A DNA stretch of 14,303 nt from contig JAITHS010000312.1 in the NCBI GenBank assembly GCA_031279875.1, positions 1 through 14,303 on the forward strand. Direction: 5' to 3'. The position numbers were made by a program, and so were the translations under genes. The notes beneath the pieces are model-generated. The model searched no databases. It worked only from the letters and a program-made list of their open reading frames with translations, and was not told the DNA's origin. The number at the start of each line of letters is the position of its first letter. Position 1 is the first letter of the stretch. This document shows positions 1-6,363 of this stretch, one piece after another. The stretch is from Tannerella sp. (GTDB taxonomy: Bacteria > Bacteroidota > Bacteroidia > Bacteroidales > Tannerellaceae).

Positions 1-110
1 TACAGGATAGCAGGAGAGGCAGGATTTACAGGTTTTTCTCTGGATTGCTTCGTTCCTCGCAATGACGAATGCCCTTTACGTTAACGTCGGCGCAATGACG
101 TGGTAATACA
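1..110. repeat. Non-coding left edge with degenerate short repeats
   Basis: No gene is visible here. The unit CAGG recurs at 3, 11, 20 and 29, mostly as CAGGA, which gives a degenerate repeat with a period of 8-9 bases. The 10-mer CGCAATGACG occurs twice in direct orientation, at 58-67 and 91-100. ATTGC at 44-48 can pair with GCAAT at 59-63, and ACGTTAACGT at 78-87 is a perfect 10-base palindrome. The mix resembles dispersed intergenic repeats common in bacterial genomes. That this one is dispersed in this genome is inference, because only one copy is in view and it may continue beyond the window. Confidence 0.4.
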
Positions 111-114
111 ATCA

Positions 115-153
115 AAACCGCCAAACCGCTGATATTGTGCGGGTTGACGGTTT
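115..153 (-). terminator. Hairpin after tRNA-Gln, possible terminator
   Basis: The arms at 115-129 and 139-153 pair in 13 of 15 positions, with two mismatches, around a 9-base loop at 130-138. The structure begins 7 bases after the 3' end of tRNA-Gln on the minus strand. The arm is followed by TTTTGATTGTATT, a modest U-rich tail. The position and shape suit a terminator or 3'-processing structure for the tRNA transcript. The broken U-run keeps confidence moderate. Confidence 0.5.
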
Positions 154-159
154 GAAAAG

Positions 160-230
160 TTGTTCTATAAGGACTCGAACCTTAAATTTCAGGACCAGAA
201 TCTGACGTGTTACCATTACACCATAGAACA
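160..230 (-). tRNA. tRNA-Gln (anticodon CUG)
   Basis: The 71-base cloverleaf is read on the minus strand. The acceptor stem TGTTCTA/TAGAACA has 7 pairs, the D stem is GTG/CAC, and the T stem TAAGG/CCTTA is perfect with loop TTCGAGT. The anticodon loop TTCTGGT places CTG at the anticodon, which reads the glutamine codon CAG. The last pair of the anticodon stem (31-39) is A·C, so this stem has four standard pairs. The discriminator base is A, and CCA is not encoded. It lies 44 bases after lpxB on the same strand and has its own promoter. Confidence 0.93.
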
Positions 231-250
231 GTTTTTGATTTTTGTGGGTG

Positions 251-280
251 CAAAGGTAGGGACTTTTTTTTTAATTACAA
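251..280 (-). promoter_or_regulatory. Bacteroidota-type promoter for tRNA-Gln
   Basis: On the minus strand, TTG (280-278) is followed by exactly 19 bases and then TACCTTTG (258-251). This fits the Bacteroidota housekeeping consensus of a TTG -33 box and a TAnnTTTG -7 box. Transcription would start near 245, about 15 bases before the mature tRNA. The TTG box is also the last sense codon (Leu378) of lpxB, so the promoter overlaps that gene. Confidence 0.8.
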
Positions 281-1411
281 AATTTTTTCGGAGAAATTTT
301 TCAAAATTTCTTCGGCGGCTCTGTCGGAAGCGCCTGCCGAACCGAGTTTGATGATGATACGGTCGTAATCTTTAAGCATTTCGCTTCTATATAATTGATT
401 GTTAATCAGATTATTAAGTTCTGATGCGATATTTGTTTCGGTAAAATTTCCGCCGAAAAGTTCTTTCACGACTTTTTTTTCGGCGATAAGATTTACGAGC
501 GAGATATACGGTGTTGAGAAGAAATGTCGGAAGATGAAGTTGGCTAACTTGCCGCTGCTGAGGTGATAGCACACTACTTGCGGCAGTCGGAAGAGGGCAG
601 TTTCGAGAGTCGCGGTGCCGGAAGTTACGAGGGCTACTGTGGCGTTGTTTAAGATGTCGTATGTTTGGTTGAAGATGATGATGTGGTTTTGTTGTGTTTT
701 GTAATCGTCTAATGTCATACCCGGCGCACCGGCGATAACAGGTTGAAAGTCTGGGAAACGTGCGGCGGCTTTGAGCATTGTCGGGAGGTTGTCGGCGATT
801 TCGGCTTTGCGACTGCCCGGAAGAATGGCAAGTATCGGTTTGTCGGTAAGAGTAAGTTTTCGGAAGCGCTCGGTATGCTCGGCTGTTGCCGTTTGCCGAT
901 ACCGTTCAACAGCGTCAACCGACGGATTACCAACGTATTGCACAGGATAGTTGAGGGTTTCATAAAAAGCCGTCTCAAAAGGCAAGATACATAACATCTT
1001 GTCGATATACTTGCGAATAGTTTTGATGCGGTACCGTTTCCAAGCCCAAATTTTTGGAGAGATATAGTAAAAAACCTTAGTGTCAGGCAAATAATTCTTT
1101 ACAAATTTGGCTATTTTGAGGTTAAAACCCGGATAGTCGATGAGAATGATAGCGTCGGGACGAGTATTGAGGATGTCTTTTTTGCATTCTTTCAGATTGT
1201 TAAGAACCTTGCGGATGTTGAGTAAGACGGGTATAAAACCCATAAAAGCCATGTCGCGGTAGTGTTTGACGACAACGCCACCGGCCTCCCGCATCAAGTC
1301 GCCGCCGAAACAACGAAAGCAAATTTCCGGATTACGGCGGCTCATGGCTCGCATCAGTCCGGAGGCGTGAAGGTCGCCGGACGCCTCGCCGGCTATAAGA
1401 TAGACTATCAT
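275..1411 (-). CDS. lpxB: Lipid-A-disaccharide synthase (LpxB)
   Basis: LpxB is a peripheral inner-membrane glycosyltransferase of family GT19. It joins UDP-2,3-diacylglucosamine and lipid X to make the tetra-acylated disaccharide core of lipid A, releasing UDP. The 378-residue product has the usual family length and motifs in order: GEASGD at residues 8-13, ISPKIWAWK near 115-125, LPFE and YVGNP in the middle, LPGSRKAEI near 200, and SGTATLETAL near 265. The ATG start is 2 bases past the surE stop, and no better upstream start is compatible with surE, so the two genes are almost certainly cotranscribed. The surE-lpxB pairing is common in Bacteroidota. Its last Leu codon doubles as the -33 box of the tRNA-Gln promoter. 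I see no missing motif or frame break. Confidence 0.97.
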   Translation of the reverse strand: MIVYLIAGEASGDLHASGLMRAMSRRNPEICFRCFGGDLMREAGGVVVKHYRDMAFMGFIPVLLNIRKVLNNLKECKKDILNTRPDAIILIDYPGFNLKIAKFVKNYLPDTKVFYYISPKIWAWKRYRIKTIRKYIDKMLCILPFETAFYETLNYPVQYVGNPSVDAVERYRQTATAEHTERFRKLTLTDKPILAILPGSRKAEIADNLPTMLKAAARFPDFQPVIAGAPGMTLDDYKTQQNHIIIFNQTYDILNNATVALVTSGTATLETALFRLPQVVCYHLSSGKLANFIFRHFFSTPYISLVNLIAEKKVVKELFGGNFTETNIASELNNLINNQLYRSEMLKDYDRIIIKLGSAGASDRAAEEILKNFSEKIL

Positions 1412-1412
1412 T

Positions 1413-2201
1413 TTAAAACCATTGTGATAATTCTTGTGCGAAAGGGTAGTCGGTTACGTCAACTTTGCACGGCACAACGGTGGCATAGCCGGATTGGAGT
1501 AGGGTGAGGTCGTCGGTAAGGGTCGCATTTTGGGGAAAACCGCCGACATGATTTGATGCCGTTGGTGTAGCAGGGGAATATTCGCCGCCGAGCATGAATG
1601 ATACGGAGCCGTCGATGGCGATGTCGCGTGTAAATTCGTTGATCCATTTGCCGTCGGTCTGGCGTGCGGCGGAGATGCCTTTGACATGCTCTACGGCAGG
1701 AATATTGAGGTTGAGATAAACGCCGTGCGGCAAACCGCGCTTCAAGACTTCAACAACAACGAGCCTCGCTATACGGCAGGCTTCGGAGAAGTTGGAGTGG
1801 GGCAGGCAGTCGAAAAGCGATACCCCTATCGAAAGGACGTCAAAGACGCATCCCTCGAAAGCGGCGCCCATTGTGCCGGAGTAATGCACCGACAAGGCAT
1901 GGTTGCCGCCGTGATTGATGCCGGAAAGGAGTATGTCGGGTTTAGTGTCTAACACTTCGTTGAGGGCAAGTTTGACGCAATCGACAGGCGTGCCGGAGCA
2001 ACTGTAAACCGTCAATCCGTCGCGTTGAGTATGAAGTTTGTAAGTAATCGGTAACGTACTTGTTATCGCTGCCGACATGCCGGAACGCGCTCGGTTTGGC
2101 GCAAAGACAATTACTTCACCGATAGAGCGCATCTCGTCCGCCAGCCGTGTAATACCTTCGACATTATAACCGTCGTCGTTGGTAATCAGTATTTTCGTCA
2201 T
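1413..2201 (-). CDS. surE: 5'/3'-nucleotidase SurE
   Basis: SurE is a metal-dependent nucleotidase that removes phosphate from nucleoside 5'- and 3'-monophosphates. In other bacteria it also acts on short polyphosphate and is linked to stationary-phase survival. The 262-residue product opens with the family signature ITNDDGY, giving metal ligands Asp9 and Asp10. Other ligand positions are seen at Ser40 (NRARSGMS) and Asn96 (SGINHGGN). The length is normal and no signal peptide is seen, so it is cytoplasmic. The ATG lies about 24 bases downstream of a TACTTTTG -7 box and has no Shine-Dalgarno sequence, as is usual in this phylum. It is first in the surE-lpxB unit and divergent from rpsU. Confidence 0.97.
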   Translation of the reverse strand: MTKILITNDDGYNVEGITRLADEMRSIGEVIVFAPNRARSGMSAAITSTLPITYKLHTQRDGLTVYSCSGTPVDCVKLALNEVLDTKPDILLSGINHGGNHALSVHYSGTMGAAFEGCVFDVLSIGVSLFDCLPHSNFSEACRIARLVVVEVLKRGLPHGVYLNLNIPAVEHVKGISAARQTDGKWINEFTRDIAIDGSVSFMLGGEYSPATPTASNHVGGFPQNATLTDDLTLLQSGYATVVPCKVDVTDYPFAQELSQWF

Positions 2202-2224
2202 TTAATTTTAGTTTTGAAAGGGTG

Positions 2225-2256
2225 CAAAAGTAGTGATTTTTTTTCAAAAAACGGCT
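2225..2256 (-). promoter_or_regulatory. Probable promoter for surE-lpxB
   Basis: TACTTTTG on the minus strand (2232-2225) matches the TAnnTTTG -7 consensus and is followed by C, as at the other promoters here. Upstream there is only a T-run and no TTG at the expected 19-20 base spacing, so the -33 box is weak or absent. It lies about 50 bases from the rpsU promoter on the other strand, so the two polymerase footprints may interfere. Confidence 0.55.
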
Positions 2257-2282
2257 TTTACGAAAAAAAAACGGCGAAAAAT

Positions 2283-2313
2283 TTGGCGGATTAAAAAAAA
2301 AGTTGTACCTTTG
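2283..2313 (+). promoter_or_regulatory. Promoter for rpsU with extended -33 module
   Basis: TTG at 2283-2285 is followed by 20 bases and TACCTTTG at 2306-2313, a strong Bacteroidota-type promoter. The -33 box sits in TTTGGCGGATTAAAAAA, a module repeated in front of tRNA-Thr. The transcript would begin near 2320, leaving an A/T-rich leader of about 50 bases before the rpsU ATG. Confidence 0.85.
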
Positions 2314-2369
2314 CGGCTCAAAAATCGAAATTTTATTAACTAAAACAAATATTATTCACATCAAAATCT

Positions 2370-2561
2370 ATGATTGTAGTACAATTAAAAGAAGGCGAGA
2401 ACATCGAAAGAGCCTTAAAAAAGTTTAAAAGAAAGTTTGAGAAGACCGGCGTTGTTAAAGAACTTCGGACACGTCAAGCGTTTACCAAACCGTCTGTAAA
2501 GAAGCGTAAAGAGAAAATACATGCTGTTTACGTTAAACAGTTGCAACAGAACGAAAGTTAA
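2370..2561 (+). CDS. rpsU: 30S ribosomal protein bS21
   Basis: bS21 is a small basic protein of the 30S subunit that binds near the 3' end of 16S rRNA. In Bacteroidota it is known to help cover the anti-Shine-Dalgarno sequence together with bS6 and bS18. The 63-residue product has the typical length, the usual opening MIVVQLKEGENIERALKKF, and a Lys/Arg-rich second half. The ATG has no Shine-Dalgarno sequence upstream (ATTATTCACATCAAAATCT). It has its own strong promoter, and the recombinase gene follows after 76 bases with a further promoter in the gap. No hairpin terminator is seen after it, so readthrough into the recombinase gene and hpf is possible. Confidence 0.96.
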   Translation: MIVVQLKEGENIERALKKFKRKFEKTGVVKELRTRQAFTKPSVKKRKEKIHAVYVKQLQQNES

Positions 2562-2586
2562 AAAAGCCTAAAATTTTACCTGAAAT

Positions 2587-2617
2587 TTGGAGGTTTGAAA
2601 AAAAGTCGGTACATTCG
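2587..2617 (+). promoter_or_regulatory. Likely weak promoter for recombinase-hpf
   Basis: TTG at 2587-2589, within TTTGGAGG, is followed by 20 bases and TACATTCG at 2610-2617. The layout and -33 context match the rpsU and tRNA-Thr promoters, but the -7 box departs from TAnnTTTG at one position (TTCG for TTTG). It is probably a weaker version of the same promoter, starting transcription near 2624, only about 14 bases before the GTG. Confidence 0.6.
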
Positions 2618-2637
2618 TAGTATTAAACAGATGTAAC

Positions 2638-3516
2638 GTGCATAAATTTTTAGACAAATACAAAAACTACTTGCAGTATGAGCGGAACTATTCCGTCCAT
2701 ACTGTTGATGCGTATATAAGTGATATAGAGCAGTTTATAGAGTGGGGCGCGGTGAATGTTCATGACATTGATGCAGACACGGTGAGGCGGTGGATGATGG
2801 AGCTGATGGACGCAAAAGTAAAAGCATCGTCGGTAAACCGCAAGTTGAGCGCGTTACAGAACTTTTTTCGGCATCTGAAACGTGAGGGCATCATAGATAC
2901 ACAGCCGTTAAAGTCGGTTACCGGTCCGAAAAAACCTAACATGCTGCCTCATTTCGTTAAGGAAAAAGACATGAACGAAATACTTGACGCGGAAGTTGCC
3001 GAAAACAACTTTACGGCGGTGAGAGACAATCTTATGACCGAAATGTTATACCAAACCGGTATCCGTTGCTCGGAACTGACCGGCATACGCGACGCCGATA
3101 TCGACATGGACGCGATGACGCTGAAAGTTACCGGCAAACGTAACAAGCAGAGAATCATACCGTTTGCCGACCGTTTAAAAGGCCTGCTCGACACTTATAT
3201 TAATGTACGCGCGCGCGAGGCGGAAGCCCCCGCAGGCGGAGCGTTTTTTATCCGTCGCGACGGACGCCCGCTGACGTCGGCTATAGTTTACTATTCGATA
3301 AAGAAAAAACTGTCGTGCGTTGAAGCACTCGGCAAACGCAGTCCGCACGTTTTGCGGCACACATTTGCGACGAGCATGCTCAACGGCGGAGCGGAGATGA
3401 GTTCGGTCAGAACGCTGCTTGGACACAGCAGCCTCGCTTCAACGTCGATATATACCCATCTGACATTTGAAGAGTTAAAAAAACAATATCATTTACACCC
3501 CAGAAATAAAAAATAG
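2638..3516 (+). CDS. xerC: Tyrosine recombinase, XerC/XerD type
   Basis: This is a site-specific recombinase of the tyrosine (phage integrase) family. The likely role is resolving chromosome dimers at dif with a partner Xer protein. The 292-residue product has the Xer two-domain layout: an N-terminal SAM-like core-binding domain (about 1-90) and a C-terminal catalytic domain. All six catalytic positions are present: Arg143, Lys167, His237, Arg240, His263 and nucleophile Tyr272. The start is GTG at 2638. An ATG just upstream at 2631 is followed at once by a stop, and no in-frame ATG precedes it. Length and housekeeping setting argue against a mobile-element integrase. XerC or XerD cannot be decided from sequence alone. 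The stop TAG overlaps the hpf ribosome-binding site. Confidence 0.93.
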   Translation: MHKFLDKYKNYLQYERNYSVHTVDAYISDIEQFIEWGAVNVHDIDADTVRRWMMELMDAKVKASSVNRKLSALQNFFRHLKREGIIDTQPLKSVTGPKKPNMLPHFVKEKDMNEILDAEVAENNFTAVRDNLMTEMLYQTGIRCSELTGIRDADIDMDAMTLKVTGKRNKQRIIPFADRLKGLLDTYINVRAREAEAPAGGAFFIRRDGRPLTSAIVYYSIKKKLSCVEALGKRSPHVLRHTFATSMLNGGAEMSSVRTLLGHSSLASTSIYTHLTFEELKKQYHLHPRNKK

Positions 3517-3520
3517 GAGG
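3515..3520 (+). promoter_or_regulatory. Strong Shine-Dalgarno site for hpf
   Basis: AGGAGG lies 8 bases before the hpf ATG, the ideal spacing. It is the only strong Shine-Dalgarno sequence in front of any gene in this window, and such sites are depleted in Bacteroidota. Its first two bases are the last two of the recombinase stop codon TAG, so termination and re-initiation could be coupled. Confidence 0.85.
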
Positions 3521-3528
3521 ATAAAATT

Positions 3529-3825
3529 ATGGAAATAAAGATTAAATCAATTCACTTCGATGCGACCGACAAATTAGAGGCGTTCATCGAAAAGAAAGTT
3601 ACCAAACTTGAGAAGTTCAACGACAGCATTCTGCAATCGGAAGTAACGCTCAAAGTAACAAAGCCCGAAACGGCTAAAAACAAACAGGCAAGCATCAGCG
3701 TGAAGTTACGCAACGGCGACTGCTTTGCCGAAAAAGTGTGCAACACGTTTGAAGAAGCGGTAGATACGGCAGTTGAAGCGCTCGAAAAACAGCTGCTAAA
3801 AATGAAAGAAAAGAGCCGCGGATAG
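3529..3825 (+). CDS. hpf: Ribosome hibernation promoting factor (short HPF/RaiA family)
   Basis: HPF binds the 30S decoding centre, where mRNA and tRNA would sit, and holds ribosomes in an inactive stored form when growth slows. The 98-residue product matches the short form: a single beta-alpha-beta-beta-beta-alpha domain opening with MEIKIKSIHFDATDKLEAFI, with a basic C-terminal helix (EKQLLKMKEKSRG). The C-terminal dimerisation domain of long HPF is absent. The start is fixed by AGGAGG 8 bases upstream. It follows the recombinase gene by 12 bases and is probably cotranscribed with it. No clear terminator is seen after it, only an A-rich stretch running into the next promoter. RaiA and HPF are hard to separate by sequence at this length. 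Confidence 0.93.
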   Translation: MEIKIKSIHFDATDKLEAFIEKKVTKLEKFNDSILQSEVTLKVTKPETAKNKQASISVKLRNGDCFAEKVCNTFEEAVDTAVEALEKQLLKMKEKSRG

Positions 3826-3864
3826 GGAGCCTCGAAAAAAAAACAAAAAAAAATCGCAAAAAAT

Positions 3865-3895
3865 TTGGCGGATTAAAAAATTATTTGTACCTTTG
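3865..3895 (+). promoter_or_regulatory. Main promoter for the tRNA-tuf-rpoBC cluster
   Basis: TTG at 3865-3867 is followed by 20 bases and TACCTTTG at 3888-3895. The upstream part, including TTTGGCGGATTAAAAAA, is identical to the rpsU promoter over 22 bases (3859-3880 and 2277-2298). Transcription would start near 3902, about 35 bases before tRNA-Thr. No other promoter of this quality is seen between here and rpoC, so it may drive the whole cluster. Confidence 0.85.
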
Positions 3896-3936
3896 CAGCC
3901 GTTTCGCGCAAAATCGGAGCGGTTTTCGGGTATTTT

Positions 3937-4010
3937 GCCTCTTTAGCTCAGTTGGCCAGAGCACGTGATTTGTAATCTCGGGGTCGTTGGTTCGAATCCG
4001 ACAAGAGGCT
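3937..4010 (+). tRNA. tRNA-Thr (anticodon UGU)
   Basis: The 74-base cloverleaf has a perfect acceptor stem GCCTCTT/AAGAGGC, D stem GCTC/GAGC, and T stem GTTGG/CCGAC with one T·G wobble. The anticodon loop TTTGTAA gives TGT, reading the threonine codon ACA. The anticodon stem CGTGA/TCTCG contains a T·T mismatch in the middle. The discriminator base is T, and CCA is not encoded. It is the first RNA of the transcript that leads into tuf. Confidence 0.95.
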
Positions 4011-4062
4011 CAAAAACAGTGATTTAAACATCCCCAAAACCGCTACAAGGCGAAGCGAGCAA

Positions 4063-4134
<72 letters not shown>

Positions 4135-4185
4135 CAGTATAATTCAGAGTTTAAACATTCTAATTAAATAAAGATAATTGAAATT

Positions 4186-5379
4186 ATGGCAAAAGAAAAA
4201 TTTAACAGGACGAAACCGCATGTAAACATCGGTACTATCGGTCACGTTGACCACGGCAAGACGACGCTGACCGCCGCTATCACTATGGTGCTGGCGAAGA
4301 AAGGTCTATCCGAAGTCCGTTCGTTCGATTCTATCGACAACGCTCCGGAAGAGAAAGAACGTGGTATTACTATTAATACTGCGCACATTGAATACGAAAC
4401 GGCAAATCGCCACTATGCTCACGTTGACTGTCCGGGTCACGCCGACTATGTTAAAAACATGGTAACAGGTGCAGCTCAGATGGACGGCGCAATCATAGTA
4501 GTAGCCGCTACTGACGGTCCTATGCCTCAGACCCGTGAGCATATCCTGCTCGCCCGTCAGGTAAACGTTCCGAAACTTGTTGTATTTATGAACAAATGCG
4601 ACAGCGTTGACGACGAGGAGATGCTCGAATTAGTAGAGATGGAGATGCGCGAACTGCTCTCGTTCTACGATTTCGACGGCGACAATACTCCGGTAATACG
4701 CGGTTCTGCTCTCGGCGCACTCAACGGCGAGCCGAAGTGGGAAGACAAAGTGATGGAACTCATGGACGCTGTTGATACATGGATACCCCTGCCGACACGC
4801 GACGTTGACAAACCATTCCTGATGCCCGTAGAAGACGTGTTCTCAATCACAGGACGCGGCACGGTAGCAACAGGCCGTATCGAACAAGGCGTTATCAAAA
4901 CAAGTGAAGAAATTGAAATTATCGGTCTTGGCGCTGCAAAAGGCAAGAAATCGGTAGTAACAGGCGTTGAAATGTTCCGTAAAATCCTCGACACAGGCGA
5001 AGCCGGCGATAATGTAGGTTTGCTGCTGCGCGGTATCGACAAAAACGAAATCAAACGCGGACAGGTACTTTGCCATCCGGGAAAAATCAAACCGTACAGC
5101 AATTTCAAAGCATCGGTTTATATCCTGAAAAAAGAAGAAGGCGGCCGTCATACTCCGTTCCACAACAAGTACCGTCCCCAGTTCTACATCCGTACACTTG
5201 ACGTAACAGGCGAAATCACTCTGCCGGAAGGCGTAGAGATGGTGATGCCGGGCGACAACCTCGAAATCAACGTAGAACTTATCTATCCCGTAGCCTGCAA
5301 CGAAGGTCTGCGTTTCGCTATCCGCGAAGGCGGCCGTACGGTAGGTTCCGGTCAGATTACTGCATTAATAGAAGACTAA
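4186..5379 (+). CDS. tuf: Elongation factor Tu
   Basis: EF-Tu is the GTPase that carries aminoacyl-tRNA to the ribosomal A site. The product has 397 residues, slightly longer than the usual 394-395; the difference is probably in the GLGAAKGKK loop of domain 2. The GTPase motifs are complete: GHVDHGKT (19-26), the RGITI switch I (59-63), DCPGH (81-85) with catalytic His85, NKCD (136-139), and GSAL near 174. Domains 2 and 3 follow, including the conserved GGRHTPF and REGGRTVG segments. The ATG has no Shine-Dalgarno sequence and sits 51 bases after tRNA-Thr(GGU), so the gene is probably released from a tRNA-containing transcript by processing at both ends. It is the only tuf in view. Confidence 0.99.
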   Translation: MAKEKFNRTKPHVNIGTIGHVDHGKTTLTAAITMVLAKKGLSEVRSFDSIDNAPEEKERGITINTAHIEYETANRHYAHVDCPGHADYVKNMVTGAAQMDGAIIVVAATDGPMPQTREHILLARQVNVPKLVVFMNKCDSVDDEEMLELVEMEMRELLSFYDFDGDNTPVIRGSALGALNGEPKWEDKVMELMDAVDTWIPLPTRDVDKPFLMPVEDVFSITGRGTVATGRIEQGVIKTSEEIEIIGLGAAKGKKSVVTGVEMFRKILDTGEAGDNVGLLLRGIDKNEIKRGQVLCHPGKIKPYSNFKASVYILKKEEGGRHTPFHNKYRPQFYIRTLDVTGEITLPEGVEMVMPGDNLEINVELIYPVACNEGLRFAIREGGRTVGSGQITALIED

Positions 5380-5390
5380 TCTGTTTCATA

Positions 5391-5428
5391 GTAGCAGGAA
5401 AGCGCAGTGAAATGCGGCATCCTGCTAC
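5391..5428 (+). other. Hairpin between tuf and tRNA-Trp, likely RNA processing site
   Basis: GTAGCAGGA (5391-5399) and TCCTGCTAC (5420-5428) form a perfect 9-bp stem. Inside it, CGCA and TGCG can form a further 4-bp helix closed by a GTGAAA loop, with a small internal bulge between the two. No U-run follows and tRNA-Trp begins 4 bases later, so it is unlikely to be a terminator. It more likely marks the 3' end of tuf mRNA or guides tRNA 5' processing, and this is inference. Confidence 0.6.
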
Positions 5429-5432
5429 ACAC

Positions 5433-5505
5433 GCGGAAGTAGCTCAGTTGGTAGAGTACCGGTCTCCAAAACCGGCTGTCGGGAGTTCGAGCCTCTCCTT
5501 CCGTG
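5433..5505 (+). tRNA. tRNA-Trp (anticodon CCA)
   Basis: The 73-base cloverleaf has acceptor stem GCGGAAG/CTTCCGT, D stem GCTC/GAGT, a perfect anticodon stem CCGGT/ACCGG with loop CTCCAAA, and T stem GGGAG/CTCTC. The anticodon CCA reads UGG. The discriminator G is usual for tryptophan tRNAs, but the first acceptor pair is G·T where bacterial tRNA-Trp normally has A-T. CCA is not encoded at the 3' end. The tuf-tRNA-Trp-secE order is widely conserved in bacteria. Confidence 0.95.
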
Positions 5506-5523
5506 CTAAAAAATTATCAACAG

Positions 5524-5718
5524 ATGAAGAAAATTATTCAATATTGTAAAGATTCATACAACGAACTTGTACATAAAGTATCGTGGCCGACGCAGACAGA
5601 ATTATCCAACAGCGCTGTGGTTGTATTATTTGCTTCCATAATCATAGCGATAGCGGTATTCGCTGTTGACTTCATATTTAAACATGCGATGGAATTTGTT
5701 TACGAAAACATCAGTTAA
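5524..5718 (+). CDS. secE: Preprotein translocase subunit SecE
   Basis: SecE is the small essential subunit that clamps SecY in the inner-membrane protein-conducting channel. The 64-residue product is the short, single-span form: an amphipathic N-terminal helix (MKKIIQYCKDSYNEL), the conserved hinge motif KVSWP at 18-22, then one membrane segment at about 31-51. The ATG at 5524 was chosen because the longer in-frame GTG at 5503 lies inside tRNA-Trp. The leader left after tRNA maturation is only 18 bases and has no Shine-Dalgarno sequence. nusG follows after 6 bases, the near-universal secE-nusG arrangement. Confidence 0.96.
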   Translation: MKKIIQYCKDSYNELVHKVSWPTQTELSNSAVVVLFASIIIAIAVFAVDFIFKHAMEFVYENIS

Positions 5719-5724
5719 AACAAT

Positions 5725-6291
5725 ATGGCAGAACGTCAGGCTAAATTTTATGTATTGCGTGCGGTAAGCGGCAAAGAAAACAAGGTACGCGAATATATCG
5801 AGGCCGAGATGAAAAACTCGGACTTGGGAGATCATGTACTGCAAGTACTTATACCTACCGAGAAAACATTTACGGTACGTAACGGCAAAAAAGTGATGAA
5901 AGAACGCGCTTACTTGCCGGGATACGTGTTAGTAGAAGCCGATTTGGTGGGCGAAGTCGTACACCGTTTACGCAATATTCCGAATGTGATAGGTTTTCTG
6001 GGCGTTAAAGACACACGAGACGGCGCAAAAGACAATCAGCCCGTCCCTCTTCGACCTTCGGAAGTTGCCCGTGTATTAGGCACGGTCGATGAACTGCAGG
6101 AACAAGAAGAAGAAATGGACGTTCGGTTCTATACCGGCGAAACGGTGAAAGTAACTTACGGACCTTTCAACGGCTTCGACGGAACAATAGAAGAAGTCAA
6201 TACGGAAAAGAAAAAACTCAAAGTAATGGTCAAAATCTTCGGACGAAAGACCCCAATTGAGTTGAGCTATGTACAAGTAGAGAAGGAGTGA
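5725..6291 (+). CDS. nusG: Transcription termination/antitermination factor NusG
   Basis: NusG binds RNA polymerase at the clamp and central cleft, changes pausing, and links polymerase to Rho or the leading ribosome. The 188-residue product has an N-terminal NGN domain (about 7-115, with the [14 protein letters not shown] opening and [12 protein letters not shown] core). An acidic linker follows at about 122-131 ([10 protein letters not shown]), then a C-terminal KOW domain from about 137 ([17 protein letters not shown]). Its length is normal for the family. It starts 6 bases after secE and is probably cotranslated with it. A 72-base gap before rplK holds no convincing promoter or terminator. 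Confidence 0.98.
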   Translation: MAERQAKFYVLRAVSGKENKVREYIEAEMKNSDLGDHVLQVLIPTEKTFTVRNGKKVMKERAYLPGYVLVEADLVGEVVHRLRNIPNVIGFLGVKDTRDGAKDNQPVPLRPSEVARVLGTVDELQEQEEEMDVRFYTGETVKVTYGPFNGFDGTIEEVNTEKKKLKVMVKIFGRKTPIELSYVQVEKE

Positions 6292-6363
6292 GGCTTTTGT
6301 TACGGAAAGTCGTATTTCTTTTCAGGTAGAGTTTAGTAATAACAACAAAAAAAAGTATTAAAA

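Noticed and set aside
160..351. Plus-strand open frame of 63 codons
   Set aside because: It covers tRNA-Gln, its promoter and the end of lpxB on the other strand, and the translation has no recognisable family.
2638..3516. Tyrosine recombinase as a sign of an integrated mobile element
   Set aside because: It has Xer length and domains, sits between rpsU and hpf, and has no att-like repeats or cargo genes beside it.
4665..5108. Minus-strand open frame of 147 codons opposite tuf
   Set aside because: It is a mirror of a highly conserved coding gene, with no start context, promoter or family signal.
5503..5523. Longer secE start at GTG 5503
   Set aside because: It lies inside the 3' end of tRNA-Trp. 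ATG 5524 gives a normal SecE.
6292..6363. Possible internal promoter or uL1-binding leader before rplK
   Set aside because: There is a TTG but no TAnnTTTG at 19-20 bases, and no clear mimic of the 23S uL1 site could be made out by eye.
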